DNA of 64,000 nucleotides from positions 43,431 to 107,430 of the forward strand of contig VXMD01000013.1 in NCBI GenBank assembly GCA_009841255.1, read 5' to 3'. Shown here piece by piece: positions 53,906 to 62,644 of the stretch (positions are counted from its first letter, which is position 1; each line of letters opens with the position of its first letter). A model generated the notes under the pieces. The model made no database searches, was not told the origin of the DNA, and worked only from the letters and a program-made list of their open reading frames with translations. Source of the DNA: Candidatus Poribacteria bacterium (GTDB lineage: Bacteria > Poribacteria > WGA-4E > WGA-3G). Made by a program: the position numbers and the translations under genes.

Positions 53906-55009
53906 ATGCAGTATCAATGCGGCACATGCAACAACAGCTATCAGATCTCACCATTGCGCTATAAGTGTGATTGCGGCGGTGCGCTGAACCTCGTTACGGA
54001 TTCACGTATCCTACCGAACGCGCAGATCCCGGGGGCACTGTCGCTCTGGCGGTATCGCGAAGCACTACCGATCGGTGAGGAGACAGAGATCGTCACACTT
54101 GGTGAGGGCATGACGCCTCTTGTGCCACTCGACACCGACACGCCTGAACATTTCGTGAAATTGGACTATCTCTGTCCGACCGGTTCCTATAAGGACCGCG
54201 GGGCATCCGTCCTGCTCACACATCTCAAAGCTCTCGGTGTCAATACTGTTGTTGAGGATTCATCGGGCAATGCGGGTGCCGCGATAGCCGCCTACAGCGC
54301 GCGGGCAGGCATCCACTGCACCATCTACTGTCCTGAGTCCACCTCGAAAGGCAAATTGAGACAAATTTCTGCCTATGGTGCCGAGTTAAAACTGGTGGAA
54401 GGGAACCGTATGGCAACCACAGAAGCAGTAAAACTCGCCGCGGAAACCACCTGTTACGCCTCCCATAACTGGCACCCGTTTTTCTTAGAAGGCACAAAGA
54501 CACTCGCATATGAAATTACCGAACAACTCGGATGGCGCGCCCCGACGCATGTCATCTGTCCAGTTGGGTTCGGGAGCATCTATTTAGGACTCTCCATCGG
54601 ATTTCGTGAATTGCAGACCCAAGGGATTATTAAAAGCGTCCCTCGACTCCTTGGTGTTCAACCTGATGTCTGTTGCCCAATCTACAACGCATCTGTTGAA
54701 AACGTAACGTCCATCTCAAGAATGAAACAGACTGGGGAGACACTTGCCGAAGGGATTACTGCTGAACTCCCCATCCGCGGCGACAATATTTTAGAGGCAC
54801 TTCTTTCCACAAACGGGGCATTTACCACAGTCAACGACACAGACGTCGCGGAAGGCACAAAAACACTTGCGGCTAAAGGAATTTACGTGGAACCTACGTC
54901 TGCCGTAATCGTTAAAGCCTATCAGAAGTTCAAAGAATCAGGCATCATTCGACAAGGCGACATGACAGTCTCGATCCTCACGGGTATCGGTTTAAAGGCG
55001 AGCAAGTAA
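53906..55009 (+). CDS. thrC: Threonine synthase
   Basis: 367 aa PLP enzyme that converts O-phosphohomoserine to threonine. N-terminal zinc-ribbon-like CxxC...CxC (Cys5, Cys8, Cys21, Cys23), PLP lysine Lys96 in 'CPTGSYKDRGA', phosphate-binding 'SSGNAGAAIAAYSARAG', and 'PVGFGSIYLGL'. Length is in the range of the short (class II-like, bacterial) threonine synthases. No Shine-Dalgarno seen before the ATG. Aspartate kinase for the same pathway is at 30522; homoserine dehydrogenase and kinase are not in the window. Confidence 0.93.
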   Translation: MQYQCGTCNNSYQISPLRYKCDCGGALNLVTDSRILPNAQIPGALSLWRYREALPIGEETEIVTLGEGMTPLVPLDTDTPEHFVKLDYLCPTGSYKDRGASVLLTHLKALGVNTVVEDSSGNAGAAIAAYSARAGIHCTIYCPESTSKGKLRQISAYGAELKLVEGNRMATTEAVKLAAETTCYASHNWHPFFLEGTKTLAYEITEQLGWRAPTHVICPVGFGSIYLGLSIGFRELQTQGIIKSVPRLLGVQPDVCCPIYNASVENVTSISRMKQTGETLAEGITAELPIRGDNILEALLSTNGAFTTVNDTDVAEGTKTLAAKGIYVEPTSAVIVKAYQKFKESGIIRQGDMTVSILTGIGLKASK

Positions 55010-55102
55010 AACGGTTAACAGCAGTCAGCACGGGTGAGTCATGGTATTAACGAAGGACGCAGTTGCCACAATAACGAAGCCTGATAGCGAAAAAACAGAG
55101 AA

Positions 55103-56419
55103 ATGATGAGAGAAAACAGACCCGACTTCACAAAATTAATTGCCGTCTGCGCGCTGATCCTGCTCTTTATCTTTGTTATTGGAGCATTACGCGCACGGGA
55201 ACACCCGTTTTTCCGTATCGGTGCTAACAGCATCAAAAACCGAGAGGTTTTTCCTGACACTGTCAGACGGCGCGATGAACTCCAAAGCAAGCGATGGCAT
55301 AAAGGTTTTCGACTGCTCCGGTATTGGTGGACAGGTGGCGCGGCGGTTTACATCGCAGAAATGGACCGTACGGCGAAAGACCTCCAATTCGCAGTTGAAC
55401 TCGCGAATGATCAAATCTTAGGACGTGAAACCATCACGGATGCGACAAGACGACTCATGGAGAAGGACGTGCTACCGCTCGCAGGGGTCAACGGCAGTTT
55501 CGGCATCCGAGAGGACAATCGCGGACGTGGTGGTATGATATTTAATCTGCATATCCAAAACGGTGAGCTTATTAGCATTCCGACACCGCTTGACAGATGG
55601 GGCTATTCGCCGCCCTCAGCGTGGGGTGAAACGAGTTTCGGCGTAACGCCTGATGGCGAGTTTCTTTTGGATAGAGTCAAACTCAACGGTAGACTCAAGA
55701 TTGCAGGTGACACGCTTCTGATCGATGCGGTTAACCAAATTTGTGATTCATCGTGTCCCTCTGTAATTTATACACCTCGTTTTGGACGCAGAACTTTAAC
55801 GCGTCGATGCTACGAGTTCACACTCAGACAAATTAAACTTCCACTCACCGGGAACTACACGAGTAGATTTGTCGTCACGGGTGTGAACCCGCGCGGCAAC
55901 AGTGTCATTCCGTTTGATGGGATTGTGCTTGCGCTGGAACCGCGTTTGGCACGGGACTGGACAGATAAAATTGTCAAAGCCACAGCGGGGACATTGGAAA
56001 TCGCCCTCACACCTAAAAAATGGCAGCACGTTCAGCAGGGGATTGGTGGGAACTTGCGGCTTGTCCGGGAGGGTAAAGTCGAGGCTGAACTCATCGCGTT
56101 TGGTGAGTCCCGCGGTGGGAGTGCCTACAGACATCGTAATGCTGCGTCCCGTCATCCACGCAGTGCCCTCGGATTTAACGATGAAAAACTGTTCCTCATC
56201 GCTATCGATGGTCGTCAGCCGGGGTACAGTATGGGAATGACGCTCTATCAGATGGGAACGTTTTTCAGTGAACTCGGTATCAAACACGCTATCAACTTTG
56301 ACGGTGGAAGCTCCTCGACGTTATGGACACTCGGCAGGGTGGCGAACAGTCCCGCGCACGGTTACGAACGCCGTATCTTCAACGTTGCCATGATCCGCGC
56401 AAAAAAACAAGCACAATGA
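55103..56419 (+). CDS. Phosphodiester glycosidase family protein (NAGPA domain)
   Basis: 438 aa, N-terminal membrane anchor ('LIAVCALILLFIFVIGALRA') then a NAGPA/DUF2233 domain. Hallmarks: 'VLPLAGVNGSFG' with the invariant N-G and, near the end, 'KHAINFDGGSSSTLWTLGRV' (NLDGGGSST-like, catalytic region) and 'YERRIFNVAMI'. Relatives remove N-acetylglucosamine 1-phosphate in animals and are glycan-related enzymes in bacteria. Two ATG codons start the frame. Its stop overlaps the next ATG by 4 nt. Confidence 0.88.
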   Translation: MMRENRPDFTKLIAVCALILLFIFVIGALRAREHPFFRIGANSIKNREVFPDTVRRRDELQSKRWHKGFRLLRYWWTGGAAVYIAEMDRTAKDLQFAVELANDQILGRETITDATRRLMEKDVLPLAGVNGSFGIREDNRGRGGMIFNLHIQNGELISIPTPLDRWGYSPPSAWGETSFGVTPDGEFLLDRVKLNGRLKIAGDTLLIDAVNQICDSSCPSVIYTPRFGRRTLTRRCYEFTLRQIKLPLTGNYTSRFVVTGVNPRGNSVIPFDGIVLALEPRLARDWTDKIVKATAGTLEIALTPKKWQHVQQGIGGNLRLVREGKVEAELIAFGESRGGSAYRHRNAASRHPRSALGFNDEKLFLIAIDGRQPGYSMGMTLYQMGTFFSELGIKHAINFDGGSSSTLWTLGRVANSPAHGYERRIFNVAMIRAKKQAQ

Positions 56420-56808
56420 AACCTAAATATTTCCTGCTCCCTATTCTGCTAATACTTGCGTGTTCAAACAGAAACACACCGCAGACAGTTAGCGAAGATT
56501 TCATCTATAACTACTACCAACATGCGGATCAAGCAGCGGCACTCCAACTCAGTTCGGGACTTGCTGCTGAAAAATTGGAAGATGAAATTACTCGTGTGCG
56601 TGAAGTTCGGTCCTTAGATCAACAAATTGATGGGATGCCGAAGATTGAATACGAACTTATTGGCACAGAAGAGGACTCGACACGTGTATTATTCAACTAT
56701 AGGCTCACCATCAAAAATAGAGGCACGACAACACACACCCGGAATGTGATTATTAACACCGAACAGATTAACGGACGCTGGAAGGTGGTCAACTTTGACG
56801 AGTATTAA
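56416..56808 (+). CDS. Small lipoprotein of unknown function
   Basis: 130 aa from ATG 56416, which overlaps the preceding TGA (ATGA); the longer frame upstream lies in the other gene. Signal peptide with lipobox 'LILAC'. The rest ('SEDFIYNYYQHADQAAALQL', 'LTIKNRGTTTHTRNVIINTE', 'NGRWKVVNFDEY') looks like a small alpha/beta domain with the 'GRWKV.NFDEY' ending seen in NTF2-like or DUF4878-like proteins. Coupled to the NAGPA gene by translation. Family unassigned. Confidence 0.75.
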   Translation: MKPKYFLLPILLILACSNRNTPQTVSEDFIYNYYQHADQAAALQLSSGLAAEKLEDEITRVREVRSLDQQIDGMPKIEYELIGTEEDSTRVLFNYRLTIKNRGTTTHTRNVIINTEQINGRWKVVNFDEY

Positions 56809-56859
56809 GGAGCCTATACGTAAATATACAATCATTGGGCTTCATAGAAATCGTTATCC

Positions 56860-56889
56860 TTGAAAAAATTATATCCATTTGGTTATAAT
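56860..56889 (+). promoter_or_regulatory. Promoter of the HigBA operon, leaderless geometry
   Basis: TTGAAA (56860-56865), 18 nt, TATAAT (56884-56889). The predicted start (about 56895-56897) falls on the toxin ATG at 56895, so the transcript would be leaderless. Confidence 0.55.
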
Positions 56890-56894
56890 ATATT

Positions 56895-57269
56895 ATGGAT
56901 CATGAGAGAATAAACTTAAGAGAAGCCGTATGGATCGGAGATTCTAAGGCAAGACTGAAGGAATTTCCTCAGCCTGTCCAAAAAGATATTGGGGACGCTT
57001 TATTTATTGTTCAGGCTGGCAGCATATCTCCAGCGGCTAAACCATTTAAAGGTGTTGGCTCAGGGGTTTTTGAAATACGATCGGATTATCGAACCGATAC
57101 TTATCGCGCCGTATATGCAGTGAAAATTGGAGAGCGAGTTTATGTGCTGCATTGTTTTCAAAAAAAATCGAAGCGCGGAATTAAAACTCCTAAGAAAGAG
57201 GTAGACCTTATCAAGAGACGCCTCAGAATGGCGCAAGAACTGGAGGAAAGTTATGAGCAAGAGGATTAA
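56895..57269 (+). CDS. higB: HigB-type toxin (RelE superfamily, phage Gp49-like)
   Basis: 124 aa. 'VWIGDSKARLKEFPQPVQKDIG' (in parts) and 'AKPFKGVGSGVFEIRSDYRT' and 'YRAVYAVKIGERVYVLHCFQKK' are signatures of HigB/Gp49-type ribosome-dependent mRNA interferases. C-terminal 'TPKKEVDLIKRRL' also matches. It precedes and overlaps its antitoxin by 17 nt, the toxin-first order of HigBA. No Shine-Dalgarno; promoter elements end six nt before the ATG. The N-terminus is slightly extended relative to relatives that begin near 'VVWMG'. Confidence 0.88.
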   Translation: MDHERINLREAVWIGDSKARLKEFPQPVQKDIGDALFIVQAGSISPAAKPFKGVGSGVFEIRSDYRTDTYRAVYAVKIGERVYVLHCFQKKSKRGIKTPKKEVDLIKRRLRMAQELEESYEQED

Positions 57270-57576
57270 ATTTGAAAAGAGTTCAGGCAATGTCTTTAAG
57301 GATTTAGACTTGCCAGACGCGGAAGAACTATTCCTTAAAGCGAAGCTTGGGTTTGAGGTGTTCCAGATTATAGAAGATCGCAAGTTAACCCAGGCTGAGG
57401 CGGCAAAGATTTTAGGTGTGAAGCAACCTGAGATCTCCCGACTAAAACAAGGACGGTTTAATCACTATAGTGTAGAACGACTGTTGATGTTTCTGAACCA
57501 ATTGAATCGCGATATTGAAATTCGCATTATTCCCTCAGAAAATAGGAAGGGACAACAACGAGTGGTCGCTGTTTAG
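57253..57576 (+). CDS. higA: HigA-type antitoxin (XRE HTH)
   Basis: 107 aa. Central helix-turn-helix 'RKLTQAEAAKILGVKQPEIS' with 'RLKQGRFNHYSVERLLMFLN' and the C-terminal 'LNRDIEIRII' strand. Shine-Dalgarno GGAGG sits within the toxin gene (before ATG 57253). Neutralises the toxin by binding and represses its own promoter in known systems. Codon use and length are ordinary for the family. Confidence 0.9.
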   Translation: MSKRIKFEKSSGNVFKDLDLPDAEELFLKAKLGFEVFQIIEDRKLTQAEAAKILGVKQPEISRLKQGRFNHYSVERLLMFLNQLNRDIEIRIIPSENRKGQQRVVAV

Positions 57577-57733
57577 TTCCTGGAGAAAAAGTCCCTCATC
57601 AACGGAAAATTTAAAGAATCTTGTCTTTGATAAGCCAGAAAACTGTAGCCTGTAATGTAATGGAGGACGGTTTCTAAGACAGGCACGTCAACTCACAAAT
57701 CTACGTTATTTAACCGCAAGGAATAATTAAAGA

Positions 57734-58843
57734 ATGAAAACTGGAAAAGTTGCTGTCTTTACACAAACGCAAACGCCTATGGAATTTCGGGAATATCCGA
57801 TTCCATCCGTTACACCCGATGATCTGCTCGTCCGGATCCGTATGGCGAACATTTGCGGCTCCGACCTGCACTTCTGGCGCGGACACGGACCGAAAATAGA
57901 GAGCGGTATCCCGCAAGTGCTCGGACACGAAATGATCGGCACGATTGAAGCAATGGGACGCAATATCACAACCGATAGCACAGGACAGCCGTTAACCGAA
58001 GGCGACCGTATTGCTTATTCCTACTTCAAACCGTGTCAACGCTGTTGGATGTGCCTCAACGGCAAACCGGGGTGTCCGAACCGCTATCGAGATTGGCTCG
58101 GTGTTTCCAGCGAACAGTCGCCTCACTTTCACGGTGCTTATGGCGAGTACTACTACATGAAACCCGGACATTGGGTGTTCAAGGTGCCCGACACACTCCC
58201 CGATGCCCTCGTATCCCCCATCAACTGTGCCTTGTCTGAGGTCATTTACGGACTCAACCAGATCGGTATCACACTCGGCGATACCGTGGTCATCCAAGGT
58301 GCCGGTGGGCTTGGCCTCTACGCGACCGCGGTTGCAAAGGAGATGGGCGCAGGGAAGATCATTGTCTTCGATCGGCTTCCTGCACGCCTTGCCCTCGCAC
58401 AGGAATTCGGCGCGGATGAGATCCTCAACGTTGACGAAATTGACATGAAATCACGAATCGAATACGTCCTCGATCAGACCCGCGGCATTGGCGCAGACCT
58501 TGTTGCTGAGTTTGTAGGATCGCCGCGCGTCCTCGCCGAAGGCGTGGAGATGCTCCGGTGGGGTGGACGCTATCTCTGGATCGGCAACATCAATCTCGGA
58601 TTCCCCACAGAGATCGATCCCGGCAACATCGTTCGCTGTAGTAAAGCAATTCGTGGCGTGATTGTCTATGAGCCGTGGGTTATCCCGCGAGCACTTGATT
58701 TCCTGAGCCGAACCCGAGATAGGTATCCGTTCCACAAAATCATCTCCGATACTTTCCCGTTCAGCGACATTAACGAAGCTTTCTCTTATGCCGATAGTGG
58801 CGAGGCAATCCGAGTCGGACTCGAATTCGATGCGATTCATTAA
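57734..58843 (+). CDS. Zinc-dependent alcohol dehydrogenase family protein
   Basis: 369 aa medium-chain dehydrogenase. Catalytic zinc ligands Cys41 ('NICGSD') and His65-Glu66 ('LGHE'), structural zinc cysteines 101, 104, 107 and 114 ('CQRCWMCLNGKPGC'), and the Rossmann 'GAGGLGLYATAVAKEMGA'. Closest in pattern to threonine/sorbitol dehydrogenase-like enzymes. Position alone, no pathway partner. Substrate is unknown, although the presence of aspartate-threonine genes nearby makes threonine conceivable. Confidence 0.9.
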   Translation: MKTGKVAVFTQTQTPMEFREYPIPSVTPDDLLVRIRMANICGSDLHFWRGHGPKIESGIPQVLGHEMIGTIEAMGRNITTDSTGQPLTEGDRIAYSYFKPCQRCWMCLNGKPGCPNRYRDWLGVSSEQSPHFHGAYGEYYYMKPGHWVFKVPDTLPDALVSPINCALSEVIYGLNQIGITLGDTVVIQGAGGLGLYATAVAKEMGAGKIIVFDRLPARLALAQEFGADEILNVDEIDMKSRIEYVLDQTRGIGADLVAEFVGSPRVLAEGVEMLRWGGRYLWIGNINLGFPTEIDPGNIVRCSKAIRGVIVYEPWVIPRALDFLSRTRDRYPFHKIISDTFPFSDINEAFSYADSGEAIRVGLEFDAIH

Positions 58844-58977
58844 ATTAACCCAAGGTGCTACTTACAAGATTTTAGGCATGCAAATACCGTCTTTCATTGA
58901 GGTAGATTGATTGTTCGCAGGATTTTCGTAGTGTAGACTGTTAACCTGCGTCATAAAAGGCACAATTTAACATAAGT

Positions 58978-59661
58978 ATGGATTCTTCAACAGACACAAA
59001 TCGTCCTTTGGCACACTACTGGCATCCCTGTATTCTATGTGTTTTTCTGATTTTACTCGGTATATTTGGGTGTGGTGGTGATGAGATGGACATATCGGAC
59101 GATGAGGGTGGGGTGGACACATCTGGTGATGAAGTAAACCCATTGGCAATTTTCTTTGGGACGTGGACCCTTATAACTGCTGATGACAAAACACATAAAG
59201 CAGACCTTCAACAGATCGTAGGAAATAAGAGAACGGAAGTGCTCACAGCGGAGTCAATGGTCGACCTTGCTTCCGATGGTTCCATGGTTCAGATAATATC
59301 GTTTACGATACGGTTGTTGATTGATAACTCACCGGGCCCAGTCTATGTCAAAGCGCGCGTACGGTCCACATTAAAAGGGTATTATGTTGTTTCGATTCCG
59401 AATTCAACGGTTACATGCACTCCTGTAAACGATAACCTGAACATCAAGGCAACTTATTCTGTGGAGGCTCCGAAAAATCCAGAACTCAAGCGACAATGGG
59501 AGGGGATATTAGAGTTGGTGGAATATGAGAAAGAGATAGAGGCGGATTTTGAAGAGGTACCCATAAGTGTTGAATTATATCGTAAGATCCATACGTTTAA
59601 TGTGAAGGGGGACCTCCTCACGCTGACGAGCGACAGGGAGTTCATTTATAAAAAAAGATAG
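58978..59661 (+). CDS. Lipoprotein of unknown function
   Basis: 227 aa. N-terminal hydrophobic segment and 'LGIFGCGG' lipobox-like site (residue about 36); then an Asp-rich linker ('EMDISDDEGGVDTSGDE') and a beta-rich domain ('PLAIFFGTWTLITADDKTHK'). No recognised family; a lipocalin-like fold is possible since secreted 'GTW.L' domains of this size often are, but there is no firm match. Confidence 0.6.
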   Translation: MDSSTDTNRPLAHYWHPCILCVFLILLGIFGCGGDEMDISDDEGGVDTSGDEVNPLAIFFGTWTLITADDKTHKADLQQIVGNKRTEVLTAESMVDLASDGSMVQIISFTIRLLIDNSPGPVYVKARVRSTLKGYYVVSIPNSTVTCTPVNDNLNIKATYSVEAPKNPELKRQWEGILELVEYEKEIEADFEEVPISVELYRKIHTFNVKGDLLTLTSDREFIYKKR

Positions 59662-59752
59662 GCGTTCGACACCGCAACACAATACGCAAAATACTGCACG
59701 AGTTGGGATTTAAACTTTTGATAGAAACACGGGAAAACCGATCACAAGCAAT

Positions 59753-60895
59753 ATGAACTATCCTCCTAAAACCGCTACTTCCATATACATTCACATCCCC
59801 TTTTGCGCGACGAAGTGCTACTATTGTGCTTTCAATACGTATACCTTCCATAAAGAGGAGGCGAAAGCATACCTGACGGCACTCCGCACAGAGATGGAAC
59901 TCTATGCCTCGGAAGCCGATCCGCTACAAACGGTTTTCATCGGCGGTGGTACCCCTTCTATCCTCTCTGCGGACGCTTTGGTAGGGTTATTTGCGGATAT
60001 ACATCAGCATTTCCAAATAACGCCGAACGCTGAGATGACCGTAGAATGCAATCCGGGAACCGTCAATAATGAGAAGTTGAAGGTGATGCGGGATAACGGC
60101 GTGAATCGGCTCAGTTTCGGTTTGCAAGCCATGCAAGACGAAACCTTAAAGCAGTTAGGCAGAATCCACACCGTTGCCGAATTCCTGCAGAGTTATCGCC
60201 TCGCCCGTGAAGCCGATTTTGAGAACATCAACATCGACCTCATTTTCGCACTCCCTGATCAAACGATGGCAGCGTGGCAGCACACTCTCAAGGAAGTCAT
60301 TACTCTTGAACCCAACCACATTTCAGCCTATAACCTCGTTATGGAGGAGGCTACCCCGTTCTATGAATGGTGGCAAGCCGGTAAACTCCAGCTTCCGACC
60401 GAGGACACCGAAGCGGATATGTTCCAATATACTATTGATACACTCACGGCGCAGGGGTATGTCCATTATGAAATCTGTAACTTCGCCAGACCCGACCACT
60501 TCGCGCGACACAACCTTGTCTACTGGAACAACCAGCCGTGTGTCGGGCTCGGCGCAGGTGCGTGCGGATATATCGATAGTGTGCGTTATACGAATATTCG
60601 GGGTATCGCTCCGTACATCCGCAAACTCTCCGAGCGTCATAAGCCGATCGCCGATACCGAATGCATGACGGGACACGCTGAGAAGGCGGAAACGCTCATG
60701 CTTGCACTTCGGAAGCGCGAAGGTATTTCTCTTGAGGCGTATCAAGACCGATTCGGCGAAGACATCGAAGTCGCATTTGGGGGTATCCTCAAAAAGTGGA
60801 TTGGTTTGCAATTGATGGAACGCACGGATACACATCTCCGCCTCACCCCGTGCGGTCTTTTCCTCGCAAACGAGGTCTTTGTGGAATTGATGTGA
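59753..60895 (+). CDS. hemW: Radical SAM family heme chaperone HemW
   Basis: 380 aa radical-SAM enzyme. The cluster motif Cys18-x3-Cys22-x2-Cys25 lies in 'FCATKCYYCAF', with 'IGGGTPSIL' for SAM contact and 'NRLSFGLQAMQDETLKQLGR' as in HemN/HemW. C-terminal winged helix-like part ends 'LTPCGLFLANEVFVEL'. HemW inserts haem into respiratory proteins and was formerly called coproporphyrinogen oxidase-like. The full HemN-specific N-terminal motif (extra upstream region) is missing, which supports HemW. Confidence 0.9.
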   Translation: MNYPPKTATSIYIHIPFCATKCYYCAFNTYTFHKEEAKAYLTALRTEMELYASEADPLQTVFIGGGTPSILSADALVGLFADIHQHFQITPNAEMTVECNPGTVNNEKLKVMRDNGVNRLSFGLQAMQDETLKQLGRIHTVAEFLQSYRLAREADFENINIDLIFALPDQTMAAWQHTLKEVITLEPNHISAYNLVMEEATPFYEWWQAGKLQLPTEDTEADMFQYTIDTLTAQGYVHYEICNFARPDHFARHNLVYWNNQPCVGLGAGACGYIDSVRYTNIRGIAPYIRKLSERHKPIADTECMTGHAEKAETLMLALRKREGISLEAYQDRFGEDIEVAFGGILKKWIGLQLMERTDTHLRLTPCGLFLANEVFVELM

Positions 60896-60936
60896 CCCTA
60901 TCGCTTTTGGGCATATGACAGCCAGCTACCAAAGAC

Positions 60937-60965
60937 TTGACACGCCCCACAATTTCTGATACAGT
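60937..60965 (+). promoter_or_regulatory. Promoter of the UGA-containing redoxin gene, leaderless geometry
   Basis: TTGACA (60937-60942), 17 nt, TACAGT (60960-60965). The predicted start falls at about 60972, the ATG itself, and no Shine-Dalgarno is visible. Confidence 0.5.
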
Positions 60966-60971
60966 GTCTCC

Positions 60972-61469
60972 ATGTCACGGAAAAACAAGGTTCTCAATAT
61001 CGGTGATACTGCGCCGCTATTCACACTCCCATCGCATCAACGTGGTGAGGTATCCCTTGAAACGTATCACGGGGTGCAACACGTCATCCTCACCTTTTTC
61101 CGAGGGACGTGGTGACCGAACAGTCGCCGCCAGTTGGCAGCAGTGCAAGAAAACGTTGAAGACTACGCAGCATATACAGCGATCCCACTCGCCATCGCGG
61201 GACAGTGGCCCCGTGAACTCCGAGGCTATGCCGAGAAAAACGGCATTGCCTTCCCGCTACTGGTAGACAAAACACGGAGCGTTATCAAAAGTTACGGTGT
61301 CTATCATTGGCTCAGTTTAGAGGCTTACAATATTGCGCGTCCGGCAACATTTATCATTGACAAAACAGGGCTTATTAGATATATGTATATCGGTTCGCAT
61401 CAATTTGATCTCGCAAAACAGACGGAAATCCTTGAATCCCTGAAAGACATAGCGGCACTTGAAAAATGA
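60972..61469 (+). CDS. Peroxiredoxin-like (AhpC/TSA) protein, candidate selenoprotein with in-frame UGA
   Basis: 165 residues if the TGA at 61113-61115 (codon 48) is read as selenocysteine. Upstream part: 'MSRKNKVLNIGDTAPLFTLP' and 'HVILTFFRGTW', then UGA, then 'PNSRRQLAAVQENVEDYA' and the rest of a thioredoxin-fold redoxin ('AIPLAIAGQWPREL', 'GIAFPLLVDKTRSVIKSYGV', 'ARPATFIIDKTGLIRYMYIG'). In relatives this slot is Cys in RGTWCPxCRRQL, the peroxidatic residue. The frame is otherwise uninterrupted, and the second family Cys is Ser here. Terminates at TGA 61467-61469. Alternative: a nonsense mutation (TGC or TGT to TGA). Confidence 0.75.
61113..61141 (+). promoter_or_regulatory. Candidate bacterial SECIS element after the UGA
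   Basis: The stem GCCGCC (61126-61131) / GGCAGC (61136-61141) encloses loop AGTT (61132-61135). The pairing includes one C-A mismatch, and three G-C/C-G pairs flank the loop. The loop starts 16 nt after the UGA and its second base is G. Bacterial SECIS elements are described as having a G in the first two loop positions and a loop 16-37 nt from the UGA. The stem is short, so the match is suggestive only. Confidence 0.45.
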
Positions 61470-61471
61470 TT

Positions 61472-61499
61472 TTGACTTCTCATCGAAATATGATATAAT
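61472..61499 (+). promoter_or_regulatory. Promoter of the riboflavin genes
   Basis: TTGACT (61472-61477), 16 nt, TATAAT (61494-61499), giving a transcript start near 61506 and a leader of only about 34 nt. That is too short for an FMN riboswitch. Confidence 0.65.
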
Positions 61500-61539
61500 T
61501 TAAAGAAAGCAGACTTTCAAGGACAGATAACACATCGCT

Positions 61540-62643
61540 ATGGACGAAATACATAGAGCCTTTATGCAACGTGCGCTGGATTTAGCACGGCGGGCAAAAG
61601 GACGGACGAGTCCGAACCCTCTCGTCGGGGCGGTCATTGTCAAAGAGGAAAGGGTTATCGGTGAAGGGTATCACCAGAAAGCAGGAACACCCCACGCCGA
61701 AGTCCATGCGCTTAACGCCGCGGGTGAAGCCGCCAAAGGTGCGACGCTTTATACAAACCTTGAACCGTGTTGTCATTGGGGGCGGACGCCTCCCTGCACA
61801 GAAGCACTGATTCGAGCCGGGATCGTGCAGGTCTACGTCGCGGAAGTCGATCCGAATCCGAGTGTCGCCGGCAAAGGGGTTCAACGACTCCAAAATGCGG
61901 GCATAAACGTCCATGTAGGTGTCTGCAGGCAAGAGGCGTCTGACCTAAACGAGGTGCATCGGAAATACATTCAAACTGGCAAGCCGTTTGTGATTCTCAA
62001 GACCGCGATGAGCCTTGACGGGAAAATCGCCACTGTTTCTGGGGAATCGCAATGGATTACGTCCGAGGCATCACGGCAGCGAGGGCATGAAGTTCGGGAC
62101 GCCGTCGATGCGATCCTCGTCGGCAGAGGAACAGTCGCACGTGATAACCCCGCGCTGACGACACGACTTCAGAACAGAGAAGGGCAAGACGCAATCCGGA
62201 TTGTGTTAGATTCGCACGGAAGAACACGCGCGGACGCACGCATTTTTAACCTTGATAGTGAATCAGGCGTTATCGTGGCGGTGACGCCAGAGGCACCCGC
62301 TGAAAACATCGATGCCCTCGAAAAGGCTGGTGCGGAGGTGATAATCGTACCAGTAGCACACGGAAACCGGGTCTGTTTCGAGCGTTTGATGGCGATATTA
62401 GGGAAACGTGAGATAACAAGCGTCCTGATAGAGGGAGGTAGCGAAATCAACGCTTCAGCCCTCGCCGCTGGTATCATCGACAAGGTTATGTGCTTCATTG
62501 CCCCCAAACTCATCGGTGGGCAGGATGCCGTTGGACCGATCGGCGGTTTAGGGATCCGTAGTTTGAGTGATGCAAGGAACCTCCGACGCGTCAGTATTAC
62601 ACCGATGCCTGAACACGACTTTCTAATTGAGGGGTATCTATAG
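61540..62643 (+). CDS. ribD: Bifunctional riboflavin deaminase/reductase RibD
   Basis: 367 aa. N-terminal deaminase domain with 'PNPLVGAVIV', 'HAEVHAL' (His52, Glu54) and 'EPCCHWGRTPPC' (zinc Cys77 and Cys86), then the C-terminal reductase domain ('KTAMSLDGKIAT', 'SVLIEGGSEINAS'). It performs the deamination and sugar reduction of the pyrimidine precursor, steps 2 and 3 of riboflavin synthesis. The stop is one nt before the ribE ATG. Length and motifs are typical. Confidence 0.96.
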   Translation: MDEIHRAFMQRALDLARRAKGRTSPNPLVGAVIVKEERVIGEGYHQKAGTPHAEVHALNAAGEAAKGATLYTNLEPCCHWGRTPPCTEALIRAGIVQVYVAEVDPNPSVAGKGVQRLQNAGINVHVGVCRQEASDLNEVHRKYIQTGKPFVILKTAMSLDGKIATVSGESQWITSEASRQRGHEVRDAVDAILVGRGTVARDNPALTTRLQNREGQDAIRIVLDSHGRTRADARIFNLDSESGVIVAVTPEAPAENIDALEKAGAEVIIVPVAHGNRVCFERLMAILGKREITSVLIEGGSEINASALAAGIIDKVMCFIAPKLIGGQDAVGPIGGLGIRSLSDARNLRRVSITPMPEHDFLIEGYL

Positions 62644-62644
62644 A

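Noticed and set aside
61500-61539. FMN riboswitch before ribD
   Set aside because: Only about 34 nt lie between the predicted transcript start and the ATG, too short for the conserved RNA.
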